From Flammula alnicola (lineage: Eukaryota > Basidiomycota > Agaricomycetes > Agaricales > Strophariaceae): a DNA stretch of 35,788 bases. The stretch is taken from assembly GCA_015499995.1 (NCBI GenBank), contig JADNRV010000433.1, positions 1-35,788 of the forward strand, read 5' to 3'. The position numbers and the translations under genes are program-made. This document shows positions 1-9,348 of this stretch, one piece after another. Positions within the stretch are counted from its first letter, which is position 1; every line of letters begins with the position of its first letter. The notes beneath the pieces are model-generated. The model searched no databases, was not told where the DNA came from, and was given only the letters and a program-made list of their open reading frames with translations.

Positions 1-676
1 AACGTTGAACCCCAGGATCTGCAGATACGAGTTTCACATGCCTCTCTACAGGATTTTCTCTTCGACATGGCTAGATCCCGACAATTCTACATTAATCCTC
101 GATTAATGCATACAAAATTTGCAAATCAATGTTTACAGGATCTCAAGGCACAAGGTAGAAGTAATTCTATTAATATCATCCATTAATTCTAATTCTCAAG
201 CTATGCGGCAGACGATTCAGTATTTCGCTATGCCTACACAGCCCTATCCTTCCACTTGGTTGGGGCTCTTCCAACGCCAGATCTGAGAAGGGGTATTCTT
301 GATCTTTCTTTCGACGATGTGCTACAGCATCTAGTAAATGCCTCATTTGTCAAAGGGGTCATCTTTCAACTATCCGTTGATTCTCCTTCTGGTTGGATCA
401 CCCTAATTCTAAAATCTATAAAAATGCTTGTGCGTATTCGCATTTGCGATATACTCGTCTTCTACGTTTAGGGTGTTGATTGCATTTTCATAGGGGTTCG
501 AAGATTCTGACCACATATATGCCCATCAACTTGCAGCTTACGACCGATTAATAATGATGGAACTCGACAAGTATGGATGGAAAGCAGCAACCAAGTTCCT
601 TCTTTCGATTGTTTGCATAGTTCGCTCAACTTGGAACTATTTGATCTGTCAGCTCCGTGGATATCTGCTCAGATAG
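1..676 (+). CDS. NACHT/STAND-type NTPase, C-terminal end (5' truncated by window edge)
   Basis: The reading frame is open from base 1 and starts with IRVSHASLQDFLFD followed by a SRQFYINP-like stretch. This 'HASF-RDFL...RS-FYI' block is what I know from the winged-helix region after the NACHT domain in the large mushroom family of nwd2-like signalling NTPases. Exons are 1-154, 221-429 and 494-676; both introns (155-220, 430-493) are GT-AG and keep the frame, ending at a TAG at 674-676. The Walker motifs would lie upstream of the window. A second open frame runs over 577-930 in another phase and could be an alternative 3' exon or chance. Family assignment rests on one motif block, so it is likely but not certain; the last exon is less certain than the first two. 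Confidence 0.65.
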
Positions 677-2177
677 GCATCCATGACGACAGCCAGTTGA
701 ACTTGTACTACATAGCCTTGCGCGACGCTGAGAGCCTCATTGCATTTTTGGAGGACTCAACGAGGTCTGGGATATATGCGATGGGGGACGACAAATACGC
801 AGCCGCCGGTCTGTGGTGCTTAGTAATTCTCGGACTTCCGAACCAGCAGCTTCCTGCTAGATACACAAACCACGATCTCAAATGCGCCGGAATTACCGTG
901 GCGGTGGCGAAAATTTGCAACAACGAGTAGGTTTTTCAAGAAACGACGACAAGTCAGGCGAAAGACTTGGAAAAGATGGACGATATCCATGGCGATGATC
1001 CTTTAGCCAAACTTTCGACAGTGGAAAAAAAAACAGACGGCACTCGCCCGAGGTATATCCCTTCATCCTGAAATCCTTCCAGAAATTTTGGACAGATCAG
1101 GGAAATGGACATATTGGTCAAGCTGGCACGTCGACGTTCTTTCGCGGACAGATCGCTCAAATATCCACGTCGGACCAAAAAAGCGAAGGAATCCATGGAA
1201 AGATATGTAGCTAGGGTAGCAGGTGAGGGGAGCGTGGAGGGAGAGGCGGCCTGAAGACACATAGGTACGCAGTGGAGCAGGCCAACCTGACCGGCTCGGA
1301 CGCGTCGAGGCTGGAAGGCGGCAACCGTACATTCCACACCGAGACGCGCTGGCGTATATGCACATTGGCGAAGCGAGCCTTGCCCCCGCCAGGTTGGCGG
1401 ATACGTAATGTAATCCTCGTCGGCTTTCTGTCTTTTTGTCTACCGTTGGTCAAGTTGCTGTCTAGCAAACGAATCTGTACCCATTTTAGGGCGAAGGAAG
1501 CCATGGACATTGGAAAGATATGTAGCTAGAGTAGCAGCTGAGGGAAGCACGCAGGGAGAGACGACCGGCTTGAGCGTCGAGACTGGATGGCGGCAGCCGT
1601 GCATAATGAGTGGGAAGCTGCAAGCTCCCGAGCATCAGGCCGTACCTTGGCCGCGCGGAACGGCGAAGCCGTTCTTAAATTCGGCAACTCCCAATCGGCA
1701 CGTGCGCACGTGCGTGCTCGCTTTGCCCATTTGTCACTTTTGTGCGCCTTTTTCTTTCGGCTCACTTAAATAATGCTTTGGCTTTGCCATTCGCTCCAAT
1801 GTACACGTTGCTCGGTTGCCGCACTACCCCTCACTTAGCCAGATATGCATCCCCACGTTGCGTCCGTGTAGCGACCACTAAGGTGTATCGCAGTAACATT
1901 GGTCCTGGCTGTTCGGGCTCGCATGCGCCACTACCCCAGGCGACCTGCCCGTGTTCTGATATGCCTGTTTGGCTGGGATGCAGGTTTCCGAACCTTTTTC
2001 TTATCTTCGAAAGGACTGAGAACACTTGCCTGCCCCTGACCACCACCCTCGAGAACGACCATCCCTCACTCGTTGTTGAGGTCCACTTCCCACAGCAGCG
2101 CTTACGGGTTTTTTCCTCTTGTTCCGGCATCGCCGCCTAGGGGCCTCAGTTCCGTTTTCCCGCTCAAAGCGACAGTA
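677..2177. other. Intergenic stretch without a convincing gene
   Basis: Several open frames of 80-180 codons occur on both strands, but none has recognisable motifs or a convincing chain of introns, and most overlap each other. The only clear structure is an imperfect direct repeat (listed separately). A stretch around 1100-1210 reads as a basic, coding-like peptide (LARRRSFADRSLKYPRRTKK) that breaks off, so a decayed gene fragment is possible. Confidence 0.4.
1180..1605. repeat. Imperfect direct repeat, two copies about 310 bp apart
   Basis: A block starting near 1180 (GCGAAGGAATCCATGG, then GAAAGATATGTAGCTAG) recurs near 1488 (GCGAAGGAAGCCATGG, then the same 17 bases). Similarity continues through a purine-rich stretch (GAGGGGAGCG...GGGAGAG against GAGGGAAGCA...GGGAGAG) and resumes at GTCGAGGCTGGAAGGCGGCA (about 1306) against GTCGAGACTGGATGGCGGCA (about 1577). 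The second copy carries a 7-base insertion after ATGG. No terminal inverted repeats were seen, so this looks like a local duplication rather than a transposon. Confidence 0.75.
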
Positions 2178-4357
2178 ATGACCGCCTCTCCTGTTGCTTC
2201 CGTTGCCTCCACCTCCCGAGGTGAGGATGGTGTTACGAAACGACGGCACTCGAAGCGTCTCAGGATCGCGATTGTTACTGGTGCGCATGCTCTCTGTTGA
2301 TGTTGACACGCACACCAACTTTTGTTGGCTCTCCAGAGAATTTCTTGCCAAAGGTGCGAACGCAGTGGTTCCGTGTTTGGCCCGCCAGGACTGAGTAGAT
2401 CTTTGCGGCCCATTGTCCAGGTGGACGGTGTGACCAGGACGCTGGCAAAACTCCTGGAGCATATCGAGGCGGAAGGTCATGAAGCCATCGTGCTTGGTCC
2501 GGCTACTGGTGTTGTAAGTTTCCGTTTCAATCTCCTCTAGAGGAGAGATCAAGTCTTGAAAGGAATGCTGCGGCTAATGGGCTTGGGTGGTTTTAGCACG
2601 AATATGCTTCCCAGCCTGTCTTTGGCACGCTCGGCCTGCCGCTCGTTATGTACCCGCAGTTAAAGCTCAACATAATCCGCCCGTTGTTCTTCCACCGAAT
2701 CAAAGAATTTGTGCGTGTCAGCTTTTCATGTGCAAGAAGGTATACTGTTGCTGACAGCCGTGTTTCATGTTCATAAGGCCCCAGACGTTATACACTTTGT
2801 TGAGCCTGTATGGCTCGGCGGGCAGTTCATCACTGCGCTGCAGCTCGGCATTTGCGGCGGATTGTGGGCCAAGAGTGGAATTGCATGCGTTACGAGCTAT
2901 CATACCAATCTTCCGACGTACGTTTTATGTCTACTTTATGTTTGAACCCCCTCCCCTGCACAGTGCTCACGTTTTCGCAATATTCCAGGTATGCTCGACT
3001 GTTCGGCATGCCGTGGCTGGAGCACATAATGTGGAACTGGTTGCTTCATTTGCATAACCAGTGCGTCATCCCCTTTCTCCAGACAACTAGGCCTGACTCT
3101 GACTTGATGTGATGTTGCAGATGCCAAGCAGTCTTCTGTCCTTCTCCGTCAACAGCCGCCATTCTTTCTGAACGTGGCTTCAATAATGTGAAGGTGTGGT
3201 CTCGGGGCGTCGACCTTGGCGTGTTCGGTCCCCACATGCGTGATGACAAACTCTGGGCACCTCGGGGCCTTAATAAACCCGACACGGTCGATGTCAGCCA
3301 TCTGAAAGCGACCCGAGACGCAGACCCCATCTCGCTCCTTCCGCAGAGCTTCATTGTGCCTCCCCCCTCGCCGGACCTTTTCCCCATTGGGGTGGACAGG
3401 GGTGCGGATGTCCTGCCGCCCTCATCCTCGCTTGTCATCCTCTACGTTGGCCGCCTAAGCTGGGAGAAGAACCTTCTCCTCCTGGTTTCCGCCTTCGAAA
3501 TGCTGCCTCGCTCACTGTCTTGCAAGCTGGTCTTCACCGGCCATGGCCCCGCACGTTCTGAGCTCGAGAGTCTTTGTAAGCAGCGCGGCATCGACGCGCT
3601 CTTCACTGGGCACAAGTCGGGTAAGGATCTTGCTATCACGTTCGCGAGCGCCGACATTTTCGCCTTCCCCTCCTTCACCGAGACCTTTGGTGAATGCGGT
3701 TTCCTCAGCTGCCCTTCCCGCCTGTGCCTTTTGCTGATCGTAAGCTCTTCCGCAGGCCAAGTCGTCCTTGAGGCACTTACGTCTGGCCTGCCAGTTGTCG
3801 GTCTCGATGCCCCGGGCACACGCGACCTCGTCTCCTCTTCTTCCACGGGCCTTCTCCTTCCACTGCCTCCGACTGCATCTTCGTGGGCTGAGCACCTCGC
3901 GACACCTTTTAGCCCATCCTTCAACGCTTCTGCACGTGCGTACTCGGACTTGCTGCTGGCGGTTGCATCAGACCACGACCGCCGGCGAGCCATGTCTGCC
4001 AACGCTGCGGCAGAAGGGTGCAGCCGCGGCAGCTGGCACGCTGTTATGGAGGGGTTGATCGATGGATACCATAAGGCGGTGACTGAAGCGCGGGTTTGCG
4101 CAGGCAAGGAGGCTTGCCGTAAGGCTGTTGTTGACAGCAGGCCTGCGAGCATCTGCTACTATGGTGCGTTGCTCAAACACACTCGCCCTTTAAGAGGCTC
4201 TTTCAGATGCACTGTCTTGGCTCACTTTGCTTATTCTATCATTCACGCAGACTTGATCCTCAAGTACTGTCTTATCGCTCTGCTAATTTGGGCGTGGTCC
4301 CCAGTTGGTCATGCTGTATTTCACCATTTGATTGCCATGCTGTCTGATGACCGGTAA
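2178..4357 (+). CDS. Glycosyltransferase family 4 protein (GT-B fold, SQD2/MgtA-like)
   Basis: Nine exons: 2178-2280, 2337-2353, 2421-2513, 2597-2710, 2778-2917, 2989-3060, 3121-3689, 3756-4163, 4251-4357, giving 540 residues with no frame break. The N-terminal GT-B half reads RIAIVTENFLPK-VDGVTRTL, then the SYHTNLPTYARLFGMPW block and FCPSPSTAAILSERGF. The C-terminal half has VILYVGRLSWEKNL and the E-x7-E donor-site motif ETFGQVVLE near residue 366. Family members move a sugar from a nucleotide donor to lipid or glycan acceptors; the closest named types are sulfoquinovosyl- and mannosyltransferases, but the substrate cannot be told. The start is the first in-frame ATG. The last exon encodes a hydrophobic segment (LIALLIWAW), suggesting a C-terminal membrane anchor. 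Exon 2 is only 17 bp. Introns 3690-3755 and 4164-4250 are multiples of three and lack stops, so retention would go unnoticed in frame. Confidence 0.92.
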
Positions 4358-5049
4358 CATTGGTCCAGCTTATCATTGCCCATTTTCTGCCACTTGTTTT
4401 TATGTACTAGAGTCATCTATACGATATTCACGACTTGTTAATGATGATGATGTGACGATATGTAACTTAGTCTTGTAATTTGTTTTGGTTTTGTGCCTGA
4501 GCAGAATGTTATTGCAGCCGCTTCCCAAGCAGCGGACGAAGACAGGTGTAATCCTATCTAAATTAGTCTTCATATCGGCTACTAATTCGACTGTCGCAGC
4601 TCGTTTCGAGGATACTGTACTGCTGCCCCAGATCGATTTTAGGTGTGATCGTTTGTTGACCATAGCCACTCCAACCAAGTTCTCGCATGGCAGGGAACTC
4701 TGGATTCCACTGGTGACAGTGGTGTTATGCTAGTTGCCTATTGCCTATAGACACAACTGGACAACGAAATTATTCCAAGGAAATTTCCCGCCTCGTATGC
4801 AATTCACCAATGATCCTTGCATGCGATCACTGATAGTATTGTACCCCAGGATCCGGGAAGACAATTAGCATGATGCGCGGGATCGATTTGAACAACCATA
4901 ATGTCAGTTGATTCCTCTACTTCGTATCTTTCAAGCGAATACTCTTTCTGCTACGTGGGTTTATGCCAAGCCGGATTTAACTGGTCGTCGATGTTTTATC
5001 TTAATCCCCAAAATGACATCTGTTGTATATGGTCTGTCCGGAGAGACTA
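4358..5049. other. Spacer with the left edge of a segmental duplication
   Basis: Bases 4405-4480 (CTAGAGTCATC.ATACGATATTC, then GATGATGATGTGACGA) recur at 7165-7240. In the second copy this block runs straight into the DnaJ-like pseudogene, whereas here about 600 bp intervene. Part of the intervening sequence just before 5105 resembles the upstream region of the intact DnaJ gene, so the second copy may be the one that lost sequence. No gene was recognised. Confidence 0.5.
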
Positions 5050-5375
5050 TGCCTGAGCGACAGTCAGGCGAAATACGTAGCCAACACACCCGAACAACGT
5101 CTCTGTCTTGGTTCCGTGCGGTGCAGCCGAATCCACAACTAAGGAACTCGTCAATTTCGACTCTTTGGTCCGGATGATCTTCCAGAAAACGATGCGCGAC
5201 GCGGTCGCCAGGCATCTCAAATGCCGATATCCTCGAACGTTTCTTCTTAGCGGGACAGAAAGCACATTGGCAGGAGAATGGGAAGGATCAGGTGTATTTT
5301 CCCTCTGCTTTACCCCTTTCCAACCCACACATATGTCCCGACTCGTTTTGCATAGCTCACGATAAGAAGCAAGTC
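5050..5375 (+). pseudogene. DnaJ (JJJ1-like) pseudogene fragment, copy A
   Basis: The segment matches the intact DnaJ gene at 12253. It begins with upstream sequence (CACACCCGAACAACG against CACACCCAAACAACA) and then exon 1 (GCAGCCGAATCCACA, GATTTCGACTC-like). It jumps directly into the exon 4 region (CGCGACGCGGTCGCCAGGCA, GACAGAAAGCACATTGGCAG), continues through the following intron and stops in exon 5 near AAGAAGCAA. The start codon, the rest of the J domain with HPD, and several introns are missing, so it cannot encode a J protein. It shares its internal junction (CTTCCAGAAAACGAT) with copy B. Confidence 0.85.
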
Positions 5376-5468
5376 TTCAGAAATAATCGGTCAATTTATT
5401 TACATTTTAAGCTCGTAGCCATCGCTGAGAAGAGCTGCAATGTGCATATCTCAGTCACTCCCGAGGCG

Positions 5469-6245
5469 TTAACGTCCTCCATGCCTGCGCCCTCCCCCCG
5501 ATCCGGTGGCCCTCCTGCCAAAGTCCTTAGATGGATCAAGGATTTGCCGAAGGAGGTACTTTAACAAGTCCCCCGCATACGCATTCTCCTTGGGGAAGTA
5601 TTTCCCGGTGTCCTTCGTATATTCACTGAGCTCCTCTACTGATCTGAAGATTGTCACTTGGCGTCGACTCTCGAATACGTCGACCAAGTCGACGAGGTTC
5701 ACATGAGTGTTCATCACCGTCTAGAATATAGATCAATAACAGAGTCAGATATGAGTCAACTTGTCACGTACTTGGCGGCATTCCTTCAGCGTCTCAGGAA
5801 TCGGACTGACACCCAAACGAGCACATAAAGCTTGCCAGGCATTTAAGTCTTCAGAGTTCGTCCCGTAATTACTGTTAAACTGCTTCGTCAAAGCATTCCT
5901 GAACCCCTCGCGTGCGTCTTTTCGCTCATGATCGTCCCTTTCCCACGAGAAGAAATCGCACATGCGATAAAACTCTGTTGTAGCAGAGTTGTTGGCATTA
6001 TAGCTGAACATGGAGTATTGGGCAAAGAATTCAGCCAAGGGAGCTGCATCATCCTTAACAGTTGCGTCAACGAGAGACCAAAATGGTTAAAAATGAGAGA
6101 TTTAACTGACATCAACGATTGTCCGGTTGTTGCGTCTTGTGCTTGTCGAGACGGACGCAGTCGATGAGACGTGTTGGAACTTGCAGCGGTCTCCAAATGA
6201 ACATGTTCCTGAGCTTGCATATTGGTGGCAGATTTTCGTTGGCAT
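5469..6245 (-). CDS. CCCH zinc-finger protein, basidiomycete small family, copy A
   Basis: Three exons on the minus strand: 6245-6111, 6053-5772, 5720-5469, giving 222 residues. Introns are 57 and 51 bp, GT-AG, phase 0. The N-terminus holds one perfect CCCH finger of spacing C-x8-C-x5-C-x3-H (ICHQYASSGTC, then FGDRCKFQH). The remainder is a conserved helical region (LAEFFAQYSMFSYNANN, TLKECRQ, HVNLVDLVDVF, KYFPKENAYAGDLLKYLL) found downstream of CCCH fingers in many mushroom proteins of unknown role. The tail is glycine/arginine-rich. CCCH fingers usually bind RNA; that is family knowledge, not shown here. An in-frame ATG at 6290 would add 15 residues; I prefer 6245 because copy B aligns to it. 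An intact paralogue lies 1.35 kb away in the same orientation. Confidence 0.85.
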
Positions 6246-6564
6246 GTTTTTAGTCAGAAAGATGGGGCACGTCGCTTGGGAGACGGTCATTGCTCAGCAA
6301 TATAGTCTCCTTGGGCGCCTAATTACAAGGCGTGGGAAATCGCGGCGATCAATTATCACAGCCTCAAGGCCTCACCTAGGCCTCAGGCCTCAACGCTCAA
6401 AGCATCCACTACGTAACGTCTCGATGCTTCGTGACTTAGTATATCATTGACATAAGTATAGTACAATGCATCCACATTCACTAGGCATGTGAGACCCTTC
6501 TCCGGGTTCCGAGATAAGTACTTATCATTCACACTTCCTCAGGTAACAGACGGGTATTAATAAT

Positions 6565-6835
6565 ACTTGGCACGAAGGTTTACTTCCAGAGACTTGACGG
6601 GACGCTCCTTCGCATCGCAGTCAATGTCTGGAACGTTCCCACATCCTGAAGAAACCGGAGCCATGAAAGTAGAAAATTATCGAACACTGGGAGAGAAAAG
6701 AAGAGGAAGGTTGTTTTAACACCTGACGACAAGAAGCGAACTACACCACCAATAACTTGGTGTCCAGGCCAACGCTCTATGTGGGTCCATGGTGGGACCA
6801 TCAACATGTGATGTCTGCCTGTCCCAATAATAAAA
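6565..6835 (-). pseudogene. Fragment of the DUF6697 gene start and promoter
   Basis: This stretch is a diverged copy, in the same orientation, of 11401-11675, which covers the first 34 or so codons and upstream region of the intact DUF6697 gene. Shared blocks include CGCATCGCAGTCAATGTCTG, AAAATTATCGAACACTG and GGCCAACGCTCT with GGGTCCATGGTGG. The copied start codon (reverse of 6661-6663) is still ATG and about 35 codons stay open, with the GNV-DIDCDAKERP block kept, but there is no downstream gene body. Confidence 0.85.
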
Positions 6836-6869
6836 TGCACTCAGAACTGAAGGGCCTAGTCCGGATCCC

Positions 6870-7165
6870 GAGTGAATATTATTAGCACTTGAGCTTGCTC
6901 TTGGCTTGTTCTCTTGTCTCTGGAGATTTGAACCCCGAGGCTTTGAGATGGTAAATTCCGGAGTTCGAAACACGGCATTTTTACCCATGATGACTGCGTA
7001 GTAGCGAAGAGGATTGAAAATTAGTACGATTCGAGCGTTCGATGTTTCAAAAACCCCATCACCAACCCATCACGTCACCACGAACTCTTCTGCTTCGCCT
7101 TATTCCGCTGCCTCTGCTTCTTGCGCTGCGATCTCGTCTGTGTCTTCGGACGCTGCTGTTTTCTA
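6870..7165 (-). pseudogene. Inverted copy of the DnaJ gene 3' end and downstream flank
   Basis: Reverse-complemented, this segment matches about 13690-14060: the last DnaJ codons (CGAAGACACAGACGAGATCG, then GCAGAAGAGTTCGTGGTGA), the 3' flank (GGGTTGGTGATGGGGTTTTT) and further downstream (CTTCAATCCTCTTCGCTACT, GTCTCCAGAGACAAG, GCAAGCTCAAGTGCT-like). Orientation is opposite to the intact gene. Internal deletions remove about 60 bp of flank, so it is a non-functional fragment. Confidence 0.85.
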
Positions 7166-7525
7166 TACTAGAGTCATCTTTACGATATTCACGACTTTTT
7201 GATGATGATGATGTGACGACATGCAACTTAGTCTTATAACTTGAGGTTGATTTCGTTCCGTGCGGTGCAGCCAAGTCCACAGTCAAGGAACCCGTCGCTT
7301 TCGACTCTTTGGTCCAAATACGCATCAAACGACGAGATCTTCCAGAAAACGATTCGCAACGCGGTCGCCAGGCATCTCAACTGCCGACATCCTCGAATAT
7401 TTCATTTTGGCAGTGGCAGGAGAATGGGAGGGATCAGGTCCATTTTCCCTCCGCTTTACACCTTCCCAAACTGCACACATGTCCCGACCCGTTATGCATA
7501 ATTTCAGACGAGAAGCAATGTGCTC
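7165..7525 (+). pseudogene. DnaJ (JJJ1-like) pseudogene fragment, copy B, with duplication edge
   Basis: After the duplicated 75 bp leader (7165-7240, twin of 4405-4480) the sequence matches DnaJ exon 1 (GCAGCCAAGTCCACAGTCAA), lacks about 25 bp of it, resumes at ATACGCATCAAACGACGAGA, then jumps to the exon 4 region (CGCAACGCGGTCGCCAGGCA) and on through the intron to GACGAGAAGCAATG of exon 5. The junction CTTCCAGAAAACGAT is shared with copy A, so both derive from one already deleted pseudogene. It lacks the HPD motif and a start codon. Confidence 0.85.
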
Positions 7526-7598
7526 GGAAATAATCGGTCAATTTATTCTACATTTCGAGCTCGTAGCCGGAGCCGAGAAGAGCTGCAATGTGTACATC

Positions 7599-8397
7599 TC
7601 ATTCACTCCGGAGGCGTTTACGCCCTCCACGCCTGCGCCTTCCACCCGATCCGGCTGCCCTCATGCCAGAGTTCTTAGAGGGGTCAAAGATATAGCGCAG
7701 AAGATATTTTAACAAGTTCCCCGCATACGCATCCTCCATGGGAAAATATTTCCCATTCTCTATCGTATACTCGCTGAGCTCCTTCGCAGAGCTGAAAGTT
7801 TGCACAGGTTGTTGACTCTTGAAGCCGTCAACCAAGTCAACGAGGTTGACATGAGTGCTCATTACCATCTAGAATATTGATCAATGCCGTCGCCAGAAAT
7901 GAGTCAACTTGTCTCGTACCCTGCGGCACTCCTTCAGCGTCTGAGGAATTGGGCCGACACACAAACGCGCACATAAACCTTGGCAGGCGTTTATGTCGTC
8001 AGAATCCGTCCCGTAATCAGTATTGAACTGCTTCGTTAACGCAATCCTGAACTTGTCGTAAGCGTCCTCTTTCTTATCCTTCTTCCACCGGAAACACATG
8101 CGGCAAAATTCTGCCGTAGCAGAGTTGTTGGCATCATAGTTGAACGAAGAGTATTGGGCGAAAAATTCAGCCAATGGACCCATATCACCCTTAATACAAG
8201 TATTTAGCTGCGTCTATAAAACGGCTGAGCGATTGAGTGATTTAACTGACATGACCGCTTGTTCGTTTGTGGCGTCTTGGGATTGACGAGAAGTGCACAG
8301 TCGATGCCAACGAGATGTGTTGCAACATGAAGCGGGCTGCTAGTGGGAAGGAACGTGTTCCCAAACTCGCATATTGGTGGCAGATTTTCGCGAACAT
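7599..8397 (-). CDS. CCCH-family protein, copy B, with a degenerate zinc finger
   Basis: Three exons on the minus strand: 8397-8251, 8189-7920, 7868-7599, about 228 residues, introns 61 and 51 bp in the same places as in copy A. The downstream region is well kept (LAEFFAQYSSFNYDANN, TLKECRR, HVNLVDLVDGF, DAYAGNLLKYLL), ending in a basic tail. The finger is not: the second Cys is Arg (SLGTRSF), two extra codons are inserted, and the third Cys is Phe, leaving ICHQYAS...MLQH. The frame is open throughout, so this is an altered protein rather than an obvious pseudogene. The open frame extends upstream to 8547, but the ATG at 8397 matches the start chosen in copy A. Confidence 0.75.
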
Positions 8398-8547
8398 GGT
8401 GATGGTGTATGTTAGAGAGAAAGGGAACATTGCACAGAAGACTGCGGTTGTACATGTGTTAATACCGTCCCTGCGGGAATCATGAGGCGTAGTTATATTT
8501 ACCTGGATTCCAGCACGTGTTCGATGGGCGCCTAATCTCCTTGACAT

Positions 8548-9348
8548 AAGTCAGAGTGCGTATGTTCTGTAGTCCAGCATTTTCGGCGTTTGCGAGATCG
8601 ATTACCATAACCGTTGAAAGCTGTTGAAAGCCTACTGCGTTATCCACCTGGTGTAGAAATCTGTCATTCAAGCTGGATAGGATGTTCGGATGACCTGTTA
8701 ATAGTTAGTCGATTGGCCAGAGTACTGGTTTATTGTGTGCCATGCGTAGCATGCAAGGCAAACGCAAGGCTTACGCAAGGCACGAAAATTTAAACATACA
8801 GATGTCACGGGGCGATATGCATATCGCAAGTTCTTGCACACCAAGATTGCATTCTTTCGCTTTCGGCTTTTTTTCCGCTTTGTGCATTCGAGGTGATACA
8901 ATTGGCAAGATCAAAGCATACCAGGACATATAGGCATGGAATAAACCTCTGGGCATGGGCATTCGTCGTCGCTCATAGACGGAGGATAGTGTTCTCAAGG
9001 GGAAAGCCAAGAATCTAAGACAGCGGTTACCTGACGCAGCCTCTATTGTGGGATTCAGGACCTTCGTTTTTACATAAAAAATTGTAATAATCCGTCATTT
9101 GCGATCACGACTCATGATCAAAGGGTATGGACGCCAAATGATTGATCTGACATTCATTGAAAACACATAAATCTCGCCAGGCGTACTTTTGCCAGCCTTC
9201 GAAGACTAAAATCTGAAACGCTCACGAATGTATGTGCTTGAGTAAGCTTGGAGTAGATGCAAATTTCAGCGCATGTAGTACAAGATGCAAAATGATAACA
9301 TCCTGAGGTCCAAGATAATAAGTACAAAACAGTACTGACACGGTGTTA
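8548..9348. other. Intergenic, nothing recognised
   Basis: AT-richer sequence between the CCCH gene start and the DUF6697 gene stop. Only short overlapping open frames without motifs are seen. A GCAAG-type short reiteration sits near 8750-8785. Confidence 0.5.

Noticed and set aside
1742..2140. Open frame ending CSGIAA, checked as a second CaaX pheromone
   Set aside because: The Cys is six residues from the end, not four, and the peptide lacks the precursor pattern.
2001..2552. 183-codon minus-strand open frame over the glycosyltransferase start
   Set aside because: It overlaps well-supported exons on the other strand, with no motif; treated as a shadow.
3442..4152. 236-codon minus-strand open frame inside the glycosyltransferase
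   Set aside because: It is the reverse shadow of the GC-rich exons 7-8 and shows only arginine/serine-rich low-complexity sequence.
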